NCBI GenBank assembly: GCA_015065805.1 | Contig: SVPN01000016.1 | Coordinates: 1-40,609, forward strand | Origin: Oscillospiraceae bacterium | GTDB taxonomy: Bacteria > Bacillota > Clostridia > Oscillospirales > Acutalibacteraceae | Direction: 5' to 3' | DNA length: 40,609 nucleotides | Part shown: piece by piece, positions 31,060 to 39,812 of the stretch | How positions within the stretch are numbered: the stretch's first letter is position 1 | How the letters are laid out: the number at the start of each line of letters is the position of its first letter | Position numbers and translations under genes: made by a program | Notes under the pieces: generated by a model | Told to the model about the DNA's origin: nothing | Databases searched by the model: none | The model's input: the letters and a program-made list of their open reading frames with translations, nothing else

Positions 31060-33663
31060 TTATTGTCCGTATGCGGCAAAGCCCTTTTTGAACTCTGCCA
31101 GTGTGTCGGTCAACGAGGCATCCAATGTCAGGTAGTTGACGATATAGGATTTGTTGTTGATCGTCGTGTAGTCATTGACACTGAACCACACCGCGCCGAC
31201 AATGTTGCGGCAGAAGGCATTTTCTTCGAGGTCACGGTTGTTGAGGCACTCAAACATCTCCTTGACCCACACTGCCTGCTGATCGGCATTGCGGCCGAGC
31301 ACGGTTGTATCCCAGGTGTCCGTAGTCCAGTTGAATTGCTTTTCGCCGCCGGCACCCGCCGCAAATTCCGAGATGATCCACGGCTGGTTATCAAAGTAAT
31401 CCTTGAATGCATTGTAGCACTGCGTGTAGCGGCTTTGGAACGACGTAAGCTGATCGGTGTTGCCCATTTCATAGTTGGTCAGACCCAGTGCCTGCACATA
31501 GTCCTCGCCGGGCATATAGCACAGCGCCTCACCCCACGCACAGTACGGCGTCGAAGGGGTGATCGGGTTGAAGATCCAGATGCAGTTGTCCACACCCTCC
31601 TGCTCGAAGATATCGTACATCCGTTGCCACGTCTGCACAAACACATCGGTATCCAGCAACGACACAATGCCGCAATAGCTCGTCCAGTCGGTGTTCATCT
31701 CGTTGTTGAGGCGGAACAGCACAGGCTTGGCATATGCCTTGATCTCCTTTGCCAGCTTGCGGAACTGCGCATCGTGCGTGCCGCGCATCACATCAAACAG
31801 CGGATTGTTGGCATACATATCCGAGTTGTTGTTGGTGGTGAACTGATAGGTGAACTGCAGAACAGGCTTGCCGTTGAAGCCGTTGCCGCCTGCAAATTCA
31901 TTTGCCATATCCGTGGGGAAATTGTTGTAGGTCGAACCGTATTTCAGGTGCGTGTACGTCGGCATAATGGCGTAATCGTAGCCGGTCGCCTTGTTCAGGC
32001 GGTTGTACTCCGTGCGGATCTTCGTGCGCTGACTGCTGTAGCTGCTGTCCGATTTGGGCACCATACTTGCCGAGAAGAAGCCGAAATCGGTCTCCTGCTG
32101 AGCAAGCAGCTTTTCGTAGTACGCCTTTGTTTCCGCGTTCCAGATTGCGGGCATCTTTGCCGCGAACTGACCCTGCGAATTGACGGGAACACCCTTCATC
32201 GTGACGCGCTCAAACGAGCGGATCAGGCGATCGATGACCGCCGTTGTATCCACATCGGATTTGAGGATCATCAGGTAGAACACGTTGTATTCGGTCGGCT
32301 TGCGGATCACCGCAATGCTGTAATAGGGCATCGCCAGGTTGGTTTTGTTGTTGATGGCGATGTCATAGGTGCGCACCTCATAGCCGCTGAGCATCGAGGT
32401 GGAGACCACGGGCGTACGCAGATAGCTCATACCGTTGTTTGCCAGATAGGTGCTGTCGTTGATGTAGCGGTCGAGCCATTCGGTGCGGTAGGTTTCCCAG
32501 CTGTCCGCTGTGTTGCCGTAGGGATTTCGATCCTCGCGCGTCAGCGTCAGCGAGAAATGCTGATTGGTGTAACGCGAGCGAAGCGCACCCAGTGAATAAT
32601 CCTCTTTCCAGTCAACAGGCACATCGATCTGATAGCCGCGCGCATAGTTGACGATGCGCTTGGAGGTCAGCGTTCGATAGATCTTCTTGTTATCGGCAAG
32701 TGCGTTCATCGACGATGCCTCCGAACGCTCACCGTTCACATACAGCTCCATCCCCATCAGGGCTTCCATTCCCGCCGTTTCCTCAATATCGATCAGCGAG
32801 GGACGCACCGCCTCAAGCGGATCGGTGGACGCCACGCGACCCGACGGCTCTTTGTACGCCTTGACCTGCAGCTTGTTGATGGTCAGCGTCGAACCGGCAG
32901 AGCCGACCGTATACACCTTGATGGCGGTCAATGCCACCATCCCGTCGATACGGCCCTTGTCGTTAACCGCCAGATCCGACACCTTGACAGAGCCTTTGTA
33001 GGTGCCTTTGAACAGGTCATCCGAACCCGCATCCAGGCTGGCATTGGGAATGTACTTCTGCAGCTTGAAATACTGACGTCCCGCCGCATCATCCGTCACC
33101 GCATCGCCGAGCAGATCGGGAATGCTGTCGCCGACATAGAAGTTGATGCTCGTCTGCGCGCAGGTCATCGTGAAATCGTATTCGATCACGGCATCCTCGG
33201 GCAACAGCAGTCTTTCCCCGTACACATAAGTCGCGTACGGCCAGATACCGCCCACGTTGGTGAAGGTGTAGCCGCCGTTCGACAGCTTGGTCTGGGACAC
33301 CATCGCGTTGGCGCCCGCACTGTAGATGACAGGGTTGTGCCAGCTGTCCGCCGTGGGTGCCAGCAGGTTCATCGTCACCAGCTGATTGCTCTCGCCGCTG
33401 ATGGCGCGGAGCATAATCGCCTTTGCGTCAGCGGAATTGACCTTGCCGTCGCGGTTGTAATCCGCCGCCGCCTTCTGCTCGGTCGTCAGCGTGCCGTCGG
33501 TGACGAGCTTGCACAGCAATTCGCGCACATCTGCCGTCGCCACACTGCTGTTGCCGTCCACATCACCCAGACGGAACGTTGCCGCCGTCGCGGTGAAGCC
33601 GCCGACCGACAGCATACCGATCAGCATAGCAAGCGTCACCACATATGCCGCAATCCGTTTCAT
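31060..33663 (-). CDS. Dockerin-bearing GH26-like endo-beta-mannanase
   Basis: 867 residues. Signal peptide 1-28; type I dockerin about 31-92 with 'DVDGNSSVATAD' and 'DYNRDGKVNSAD'; a beta-sandwich, carbohydrate-binding-like region (about 95-275); a middle domain of unknown role (about 290-500); and a C-terminal barrel (about 520-865). In the barrel, Glu655 ('FRLNNEMNTDW') is the likely acid/base and Glu766 ('PWIISEFAAGAG') the likely nucleophile of a GH26 clan-A retaining enzyme. It would hydrolyse mannan or a related beta-glycan outside the cell, docked onto a cohesin. Start ATG 33663 follows GAGGAGG. The gene lies 34 nt after the transglutaminase gene. The exact substrate and the N-terminal dockerin placement deserve checking. 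Confidence 0.82.
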   Translation of the reverse strand: MKRIAAYVVTLAMLIGMLSVGGFTATAATFRLGDVDGNSSVATADVRELLCKLVTDGTLTTEQKAAADYNRDGKVNSADAKAIMLRAISGESNQLVTMNLLAPTADSWHNPVIYSAGANAMVSQTKLSNGGYTFTNVGGIWPYATYVYGERLLLPEDAVIEYDFTMTCAQTSINFYVGDSIPDLLGDAVTDDAAGRQYFKLQKYIPNASLDAGSDDLFKGTYKGSVKVSDLAVNDKGRIDGMVALTAIKVYTVGSAGSTLTINKLQVKAYKEPSGRVASTDPLEAVRPSLIDIEETAGMEALMGMELYVNGERSEASSMNALADNKKIYRTLTSKRIVNYARGYQIDVPVDWKEDYSLGALRSRYTNQHFSLTLTREDRNPYGNTADSWETYRTEWLDRYINDSTYLANNGMSYLRTPVVSTSMLSGYEVRTYDIAINNKTNLAMPYYSIAVIRKPTEYNVFYLMILKSDVDTTAVIDRLIRSFERVTMKGVPVNSQGQFAAKMPAIWNAETKAYYEKLLAQQETDFGFFSASMVPKSDSSYSSQRTKIRTEYNRLNKATGYDYAIMPTYTHLKYGSTYNNFPTDMANEFAGGNGFNGKPVLQFTYQFTTNNNSDMYANNPLFDVMRGTHDAQFRKLAKEIKAYAKPVLFRLNNEMNTDWTSYCGIVSLLDTDVFVQTWQRMYDIFEQEGVDNCIWIFNPITPSTPYCAWGEALCYMPGEDYVQALGLTNYEMGNTDQLTSFQSRYTQCYNAFKDYFDNQPWIISEFAAGAGGEKQFNWTTDTWDTTVLGRNADQQAVWVKEMFECLNNRDLEENAFCRNIVGAVWFSVNDYTTINNKSYIVNYLTLDASLTDTLAEFKKGFAAYGQ

Positions 33664-33678
33664 ATTGTTTCCTCCTCG

Positions 33679-33695
33679 GGAGACGGACCGTCTCC
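33679..33695. repeat. Perfect palindrome before the GH26 start
   Basis: GGAGACGG-A-CCGTCTCC, 8 bp per arm around one base, lying between the stop of the transglutaminase gene and the GH26 ribosome site. No T-run follows on the minus strand, so an operator or a 5' mRNA hairpin fits better than a terminator. Confidence 0.5.
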
Positions 33696-33697
33696 GT

Positions 33698-35746
33698 TTA
33701 ATACAATCCTAATATATACCGATGCACAAACCTTGTAAGCATCGAACGGGTACGCAACACCTGAATCAACGCGTCCCTTTCGTCCGAAAGGCATTGCAGT
33801 TCCTCCTGTGTCAACGTGTGCTGACTGTACTTCGCCTTTTGTGCCAGTGCATAAGCCTCCTCGGACGGTGTTGCCGCCGCACGGCGTGCCATCCGCCCGA
33901 TCTCGCGCCACAGCATCAGCGCACGTTCATTCGGCGTGCTCTTCGTCCAGCGTCTGTTGCGATGTGCCTGCCGTAAGACACGCTGTCCGATCACCAACGC
34001 GACGATCGCCGCCGCACCGAGCACATACAGCATCACCGTGCCCGCCACAGCAAAGATCTTGCGCCACGGGATCGAAGACCCTTCATCCTGCGGTGCCGTC
34101 GGTTGCGTGGGCTGTGTCGGCTCCGTATCCGGACGGGTAGTCGTTGTGGGAACGGTCGTCGCCTCGGTTTCCTCCGTTTGCTCCTGCTCGGGAGGTGTCG
34201 ATTCCAGCACGATCCAGCGATTCAGCGCGGGCTCGAAATATTCCACCCACGCGTGCTCCATATCCGCCGTCACGACGGTGGGCTCATTCGCCTTGGCGCT
34301 CACCATATAGCCCGTAACATAGCGGGTGCTGACGCCCGCCGCACGGAGCAATACCGCCGTCGATGTGGCAAAATGGACACAATAGCCCGATTTGCCGTTC
34401 TCAATAAACCAGCGGGCAAAATCCTTTTCGGAAGACGGCATACGCTCGCAGTCATCCGCATAAAACGCCATATCGTGCACATATTGCGCAATGGCATCCG
34501 CCTTGGCGGTTGCCGACTGTTGTTCATCGGTCAGAATCGTCGCAAGAAACTCCTGCGCCCAGTCAAGTGTGCCCACGGGGATGGAGCGGTAGCGGTTGGT
34601 ATTGCACAAATCCCAATCCATATGGCTTGCCGAGCCGTCCTGCGGCACCTGATCGCGCCAGTTTGCATCCGTCGGCAAAACCGACCAGGAATACTCCTGA
34701 TCCTTGTCCGTATTGGCGATCATACCGCCTTTAAGATGAACCGAACCTGTCACATAATACGGCACAAACAGGCGACTGCGCAACCAGCGCGTTTCCACCT
34801 TCAGCTTTTGTGCGTTGACACCCTCGCCGTACGGCATTTTGGCAATGCCGTCCTCACGCGTGTCTTCGGTGTCCCACGAATAGCCGTTGTAAATGTTGTA
34901 ATCCTGCTCACGCAGATACACAACGCCGTCATACGGAGCCGTGACCGTGAGCACGGGATATTGCAGAAAGAAGCGGGAACCGAGCCCCTTCAGGTCCACG
35001 CCGTCCACCTTGCCGCCGGCACCTTCCGCACCGCTTTCATAGCCGATCATCTCTAACAGCTGATCCTGAATGGCGGCAAACGGGTTGCGATAGCCCTTTT
35101 GCGGCACAGCGGTAAACAGCAATGCAAACGCCGCGAACACGGCGACCGTCGCCGTCAGCGTCATACGAGGAGATGTCTGCCGTTCACGCTTACGCATCGA
35201 CGCGGTAAACAGCACGGTCACGATGCCGATCAGCAGGAAGAACAGGCACGCCGTATGCGGCGGCGTATCCGTCACCACCAGGCACGGCAACAGCGGCAAC
35301 ACCGCCGCCGCAACCGCCAAAGCGGGATTGCGGTGCTGACACAGCACCCACGTCACCGCCAGCACGATCAGCACCGACAGGATCATCATCGGCAAATCCG
35401 ATGCCACGTGGATCCACGCGCCCGAAAACGCGATAACGCCCCAGTGATACGCGCGGTCATAGGTGTAGGTCAGGCGGGTAAGCAGAGCTTGCATCTGCGT
35501 CAGCGCATCGCCGCCCATCCAGAGAAAGACTGCCGCCGCAGCCGTTACGCCGAGCACCGCGATCCATCCGCGTCGGATCGAAAAACCGACGGCGCCGATC
35601 ACGGCAAACAGCACGGTTACCGTCACCAGCATCAGCATCTGTTGCATCTTCAGATCAAAGCCCGAGATCAGACAGCCGACCGCACTCAGCGCGGTCGCCG
35701 CCGCCACGATGACGGCGTAAATCACATTGGAGAATCGGGATCTCAT
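33698..35746 (-). CDS. TgpA-like membrane protein with transglutaminase domain
   Basis: 682 residues: six or so membrane helices at the N-terminus (about 10-220), an external transglutaminase-like domain (about 390-520), a Thr/Pro/Glu linker, one more helix (about 565-590) and a cytoplasmic tail resembling DUF4129. The Cys456 nucleophile ('GKSGYCVHFATSTAVLLRAAGVSTRYVTGY') and His498 ('MEHAWVEYF') are present. The third catalytic position is Glu515 ('WIVLESTP') where the family usually has Asp. Such proteins pair with a MoxR ATPase and a DUF58 protein, both encoded upstream; the function is thought to concern cell-envelope protein processing but is not settled. ATG 35746 shares a base with the DUF58 stop; GTG 35749 is an alternative. 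Confidence 0.85.
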   Translation of the reverse strand: MRSRFSNVIYAVIVAAATALSAVGCLISGFDLKMQQMLMLVTVTVLFAVIGAVGFSIRRGWIAVLGVTAAAAVFLWMGGDALTQMQALLTRLTYTYDRAYHWGVIAFSGAWIHVASDLPMMILSVLIVLAVTWVLCQHRNPALAVAAAVLPLLPCLVVTDTPPHTACLFFLLIGIVTVLFTASMRKRERQTSPRMTLTATVAVFAAFALLFTAVPQKGYRNPFAAIQDQLLEMIGYESGAEGAGGKVDGVDLKGLGSRFFLQYPVLTVTAPYDGVVYLREQDYNIYNGYSWDTEDTREDGIAKMPYGEGVNAQKLKVETRWLRSRLFVPYYVTGSVHLKGGMIANTDKDQEYSWSVLPTDANWRDQVPQDGSASHMDWDLCNTNRYRSIPVGTLDWAQEFLATILTDEQQSATAKADAIAQYVHDMAFYADDCERMPSSEKDFARWFIENGKSGYCVHFATSTAVLLRAAGVSTRYVTGYMVSAKANEPTVVTADMEHAWVEYFEPALNRWIVLESTPPEQEQTEETEATTVPTTTTRPDTEPTQPTQPTAPQDEGSSIPWRKIFAVAGTVMLYVLGAAAIVALVIGQRVLRQAHRNRRWTKSTPNERALMLWREIGRMARRAAATPSEEAYALAQKAKYSQHTLTQEELQCLSDERDALIQVLRTRSMLTRFVHRYILGLY

Positions 35747-36663
35747 CACACCTCACCTCCGATGTAGATCTGCCGTGAAGCAGGCACTGCCGATCTTGTT
35801 GACTCTTTTGCCGCTTCCACACACAGCATCGTATCGATCGCGCGGACGAGGTCATCCTCCAAAGCAATCGTATAATGCAGCTGTCCCTTTGCCGTGGAGG
35901 CACATACGCCGTAGCTGACGCCGCGGGACAACAGATAATTTCCGAAATAGAGCAGACGTCCGAAGACGCGGTCGAGCACATCGGCATCGCCCGCTATTTC
36001 CAGCGTCAGCAGTACCGCGCCCCGATCGGGCTGCATCGGTTCGCGGATAATGATGGTGCCTGTTTTGGCGGTCAGCTTCCAGTGGATCTGGTTGAGGGCA
36101 TCGCCCGGTCGGTATTCGCGCATCTCGTGATGCTCGGAATAGCCGCCGCCCGGTCGCGGACGCCACGAGCGCGCCAGCAGCTGCTCGATGCCTGCGGGCA
36201 TCGGCATCGCCACCTCGATCGGACGCACCGTGATCTGCGTGTCGGGCAACTGCCTGACAGGGATCGCGATCAGACCGAGGTAATCGTACACCCACACACG
36301 CCGTGCCGCGACCTCTAACGTTCCGCAATGCGCCGTGTCCATCACCGCATTCTGCGGGTATGTCCACTGCTTGCCGTCGGTCATACGGCGAACGGCCAGC
36401 TTGCCCGAAAACAGCGGCATCGGGAAGCGGGTGTCGCCCACAAGGCGGGCGTGCACGGTCGTACCGCGGTGAACGCTTTCGGGTGCTTCGATATGCACCC
36501 GGAATTTCAGCATCATCGGCAGACTGATCAGCAAGGACAGCCACGGAAGACCGACAACCGTCAGAAAGAAGATGTACGCCATCCACTTTTGAAAAAACGT
36601 ATAAAACACCGTGCAGATCAACAGCACCAGGATGTACACGGTTCGTCTGAGCGCCGCCCTCAT
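35746..36663 (-). CDS. DUF58 (VWA-like) membrane protein
   Basis: 305 residues. Two adjacent membrane helices at the N-terminus (about 8-50), an extended beta region, then the DUF58 signature 'YSEHHEMREYRPGDALNQIHWKLTAKTGTIIIREPM' and a VWA-like stretch ('AVLLTLEIAGDADVLDRVFGRLLYFGNYLL'). It typically works with a MoxR-type ATPase, which precedes it here with a 4-bp overlap (ATGA), and a transglutaminase-like protein, which follows. The metal-binding DxSxS motif of true VWA domains is replaced by 'LEIAGDAD', as is common in DUF58. Role: probably a scaffold or chaperone client in envelope assembly; not defined. Confidence 0.88.
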   Translation of the reverse strand: MRAALRRTVYILVLLICTVFYTFFQKWMAYIFFLTVVGLPWLSLLISLPMMLKFRVHIEAPESVHRGTTVHARLVGDTRFPMPLFSGKLAVRRMTDGKQWTYPQNAVMDTAHCGTLEVAARRVWVYDYLGLIAIPVRQLPDTQITVRPIEVAMPMPAGIEQLLARSWRPRPGGGYSEHHEMREYRPGDALNQIHWKLTAKTGTIIIREPMQPDRGAVLLTLEIAGDADVLDRVFGRLLYFGNYLLSRGVSYGVCASTAKGQLHYTIALEDDLVRAIDTMLCVEAAKESTRSAVPASRQIYIGGEV

Positions 36664-37610
36664 TGCAGTTTCGGCGACGGTACGCGCGTGACGATCTCTT
36701 CAAGCACCGCTTCCTCGGTCAGTCCCTGTCCCTCTGCGGCAGGAGACAACAGCAAACGGTGTGCCACGGTTTTGGCAACCACCTCACGCACATCCTCGGG
36801 CACGACATAATCGCGGCCCTTGAGCTGTGCGACCGCCTTCGCCATCGAGGTGACCGCCAGCGTGGCACGCGGTGACGCACCGCGCAGGATATTCTCGCTT
36901 GAGCGCGTGGCATTGATCAGGGACACGATGTATGCCACCACTTCTTCTTTGATATGTGTCTTGGCAACCTCTTCCTGCAATGCCGCCAGATCCGAACGGG
37001 TCATCAACGCGCCGATCGAGTGAAGCGGATTTCCCTCGCGGCGATCCATCACCATTGCCACCTCGTGCTTCGCATCGGGATAGCCCATCGACAGACGGAT
37101 CGTGAAGCGGTCCATCTGGCTGTCGGGCAGAAGCGAGGTGCCCGCCGCACCCGTGGGATTTTGCGTTGCCAGCACAATGAACGGTGTCGGGAGCTTGTGA
37201 GTGGTGCCGTCCACGGTCACCTGGCCCTCCTCCATCGCCTCCAGAAGAGCCGACTGCGTACGGGAGGTCGCGCGGTTGAGCTCGTCCGCCAGGAACAGGT
37301 TGCAAAGCACCGCGCCCTTCTGATAATTCAGCTCACCCGTCTTCTGATCAATGACCGAGTAGCCCGTCACATCCGAGGGCAACACGTCGGGGGTGAACTG
37401 CACACGGCTGTATTCCAGATCCATCACCTTGGAGAACGCCAACGCCATCGTGGTTTTGCCGACGCCGGGGATATCCTCCAGCAGAATATGGCCGTTGGCA
37501 AGCATTGCCGCCATCACCCAAAGCAAGGTGCTGTCCTTACCTACGATCACGCGTCCGATTTGTGCGAGCACCTTTTTTGCCGCCGAGGCGACCGTCATTT
37601 GTTCTGCCAT
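36660..37610 (-). CDS. MoxR-family AAA+ ATPase
   Basis: 316 residues. Walker A 'LLEDIPGVGKTTMALAFSK', Walker B 'LFLADELNRATSRTQSALLEAMEE', sensor 1 'VLATQNPTG', arginine-finger region 'LPDSQMDRFTIRLSMGYP' and the C-terminal lid ('GASPRATLAVTSMAKAVAQLKGRDYV'). MoxR proteins are ring-forming chaperones that assemble or activate metal- or VWA-containing partners; the DUF58 and transglutaminase genes downstream are the usual partners. I start at ATG 37610, 9 nt after AAGGA; the in-frame ATG 37628 has no ribosome site. First gene of the operon, with a consensus promoter about 50 nt upstream. Confidence 0.93.
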   Translation of the reverse strand: MAEQMTVASAAKKVLAQIGRVIVGKDSTLLWVMAAMLANGHILLEDIPGVGKTTMALAFSKVMDLEYSRVQFTPDVLPSDVTGYSVIDQKTGELNYQKGAVLCNLFLADELNRATSRTQSALLEAMEEGQVTVDGTTHKLPTPFIVLATQNPTGAAGTSLLPDSQMDRFTIRLSMGYPDAKHEVAMVMDRREGNPLHSIGALMTRSDLAALQEEVAKTHIKEEVVAYIVSLINATRSSENILRGASPRATLAVTSMAKAVAQLKGRDYVVPEDVREVVAKTVAHRLLLSPAAEGQGLTEEAVLEEIVTRVPSPKLQ

Positions 37611-37660
37611 TTGTCTGCATCCTTCCATATATGTAATTTTATGAACACAATATTTATTTC

Positions 37661-37689
37661 ATTATACTTCTTTTTCGTCAGACTGTCAA
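37661..37689 (-). promoter_or_regulatory. Promoter of the moxR operon
   Basis: Minus strand: TTGACA (37684-37689), 17-nt spacer, TATAAT (37661-37666). Both hexamers are perfect consensus. Confidence 0.88.
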
Positions 37690-37698
37690 TAAAATCGA

Positions 37699-37727
37699 TT
37701 GACTTTCCCTTTTATTTGTGTTATATA
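37699..37727 (+). promoter_or_regulatory. Promoter of the nagA-ROK operon
   Basis: TTGACT (37699-37704), 17-nt spacer, TATATA (37722-37727). The start codon at 37748 lies about 20 nt on, so the 5' leader is very short. It is divergent from the moxR promoter, with the two -35 boxes only 9 nt apart. Confidence 0.7.
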
Positions 37728-37747
37728 CCTAAATGAGGTGATTATGT

Positions 37748-38869
37748 ATGACCATTCGCAACGCCCGCATCCTGCGCGGCGATACCCATACCTTTGAATA
37801 CGGCTCTCTGACCGCGGAAAACGGTGTCATCGCGGGCTTCGGCGACGCCGATGCAGACGGCTTTGACGCGCAGGGATGCTTTGTCCTGCCCGGTATGATC
37901 GACACCCATATCCACGGCTTTGTCGGCGAAGAATTCGCCCGTGCCGACGGGGATTTCGGTGAAGCGCCGAAGGTGCTTGCCCGCGACGGCGTCACGGGCT
38001 TTGCGGCGACCGTGCGCTGTATGCCGCTTGAGGATATGCTCGCCGCCGACCGCAATGCCGCCAAGGTGATGAAACAGCCCTCTTGCGGCGCAAAAGTGCT
38101 GGGAATCCACAACGAGGGGCCCTTTGTGTCCTTCAAACGCACGGGTGCTATGCAACCGCCCGAGATCACCTGCACGGCAGAGCTTGCCGCGGCAATGGTG
38201 GAGGCGGGCGAAGGGGCTTTGAGGCTGGTGACGGTCGCTCCCGAACGTGAGCACGCCCTTGAGGCGATCGCTTACTGGACCGCTCACGGCGTCAACGCGA
38301 CCCTGGGACACACCGACGCGACCTACGAGCAGGCGCTTGCGGGCATTGATGCAGGCGCACACCGCGCCACCCACGTATTCAACGCGATGCGTCCTCTCTC
38401 CCACCGCGAAACGGGTATCTTAGGCGCGGTGCTGACCGATGACCGCGTGTGCTGTGAGTTGATTGCGGATTTTGTGCATTTAGACCCCGCCGCCGTCAAG
38501 CTCGTCTACCGCGCCAAGGGTGCTCAGCGCATCACGCTCATCAGCGACGCGGGCGCACAGTCGGGATTGCCCGACGGCGACTATGTGGTCGGCGGACGCG
38601 TGCGCCACGTGCGCGGCGGACTGTGCGTGACCGATGAGGGCGTTATCTGCGGCAGCTGTTTCTCGATGCTCAAGGGCGCACAGAATCTGCGCTCGCTCGG
38701 CATTCCGCTTGAGGAGATCGCGACAATGGCATCGGAAAACCCCGCCAAGGCATTGGGCGCTTTTGACCGCGTCGGCTCGATCGAGATCGGCAAGCAAGCC
38801 GATCTGATCGTATGCGATGAGCACTTTACCATCCGCGCCGTATTTGTGGACGGCGTACAAATTCAGTAA
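37748..38869 (+). CDS. nagA: N-acetylglucosamine-6-phosphate deacetylase
   Basis: 373 residues of the amidohydrolase superfamily. Metal and catalytic motifs: 'GMIDTHIHG' (about 49-57), 'GIHNEGPFVSFKRTGAM' (metal Glu, with Asn where most NagA have Leu), 'LGHTDAT' and 'HVFNAM' (metal His residues), 'FVHLDP' and 'LISDA' (catalytic Asp). It deacetylates GlcNAc-6-phosphate to glucosamine-6-phosphate in amino-sugar use and cell-wall recycling. The frame starts at ATG 37748, 7 nt after GAGGTG; a nearby out-of-frame ATG (37744) is ignored. The ROK kinase gene follows after 15 nt, which fits kinase-then-deacetylase use of GlcNAc. nagB is not in the window. Confidence 0.93.
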   Translation: MTIRNARILRGDTHTFEYGSLTAENGVIAGFGDADADGFDAQGCFVLPGMIDTHIHGFVGEEFARADGDFGEAPKVLARDGVTGFAATVRCMPLEDMLAADRNAAKVMKQPSCGAKVLGIHNEGPFVSFKRTGAMQPPEITCTAELAAAMVEAGEGALRLVTVAPEREHALEAIAYWTAHGVNATLGHTDATYEQALAGIDAGAHRATHVFNAMRPLSHRETGILGAVLTDDRVCCELIADFVHLDPAAVKLVYRAKGAQRITLISDAGAQSGLPDGDYVVGGRVRHVRGGLCVTDEGVICGSCFSMLKGAQNLRSLGIPLEEIATMASENPAKALGAFDRVGSIEIGKQADLIVCDEHFTIRAVFVDGVQIQ

Positions 38870-38884
38870 AAGGAGCCAACCGCT

Positions 38885-39799
38885 ATGCGTCTCGGTATCG
38901 ATATCGGCGGCACCGCCGTCAAAATGGGCATTGTCGATGATGCCGACCGCGTCATCGACAGTGTCGCTATTCCCACGGACGCCGAGCGACCCGTTGACGC
39001 GATCCTGCAAGATATTGCCGCCGCCGCAAAGCCGTTGTGTGACACCTATCGCCCCCGCTTTGTCGGTATCGGATGCCCGGGGCGCGTGAACCCCGAAAAA
39101 GGGCTGGTGCTTCGTGCAGGTCATCTGCCGTTTGACAACACTCCCGTCGTTGCGGTTCTTTCCGAGGCGCTCGGATTACCCGCCGCCATCGATAACGACG
39201 CCAACTGTGCGATGCTTGCCGAGCACGCCGCAGGCGCGTGTGCCGACAAGCAGGACGCCCTGATGGTAACCATCGGCACGGGCATCGGCGGCGCCATTCT
39301 CATCGGCGGTAAGCTCTACCGCGGCTTCAACTTCCGCGCAGGCGAGCTCGGACATTTTATCCTTGATCACCAAGGTCGTCCCTGCCCTTGCGGTCTGCAC
39401 GGCTGTTTTGAGCAATACGCCTCCGCCACCGCCCTTTGCGAACAAGCAGTTGCCGCGGCGGACAACGCCCCCGACAGCCTTCTTGCCGCTCTTATCCGCG
39501 AGCAAGGCATCAGCGGCAAAACCGTCTTTTCGGCGGTGGAAAACGGCTGTCCCACAGCTAAAGCGGTGCTGACCCGCTACGGCGAGTATATGGCAATGGG
39601 GCTCAACAGCTTCATCAAGATTTTTATGCCCGAATGCATCGTGCTGGCAGGCGGTATTACCAAGGTCGGACACCCTCTGTCGGATGTCATCACTCCTCAC
39701 CTGCTTCCCGAAGCCGACCTGCGCCTGTCCACTCTCGGCGGAGATGCCGGCATCCTCGGCGCGGCGTCTCTTGAACGCCTTGATACTTCCCGCACTTAA
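38885..39799 (+). CDS. ROK-family sugar kinase, probable N-acetylglucosamine or glucose kinase
   Basis: 304 residues. N-terminal phosphate loop 'LGIDIGGTAVKMGIVDD', sugar-binding 'AIDNDANCAMLAEH' with catalytic Asp, 'VTIGTGIGGAILIGGKLYRG', 'RAGELGHF' and the zinc-binding 'CPCGLHGCFEQYAS', all diagnostic of ROK kinases. Without a helix-turn-helix it is a kinase, not a NagC-type repressor. Its position 15 nt after nagA suggests it phosphorylates GlcNAc (or ManNAc) to feed NagA, although many Bacillota ROK kinases act on glucose. ATG 38885 follows AAAGGAG by about 9 nt. Confidence 0.9.
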   Translation: MRLGIDIGGTAVKMGIVDDADRVIDSVAIPTDAERPVDAILQDIAAAAKPLCDTYRPRFVGIGCPGRVNPEKGLVLRAGHLPFDNTPVVAVLSEALGLPAAIDNDANCAMLAEHAAGACADKQDALMVTIGTGIGGAILIGGKLYRGFNFRAGELGHFILDHQGRPCPCGLHGCFEQYASATALCEQAVAAADNAPDSLLAALIREQGISGKTVFSAVENGCPTAKAVLTRYGEYMAMGLNSFIKIFMPECIVLAGGITKVGHPLSDVITPHLLPEADLRLSTLGGDAGILGAASLERLDTSRT

Positions 39800-39812
39800 A
39801 AAGGAGAACGGT

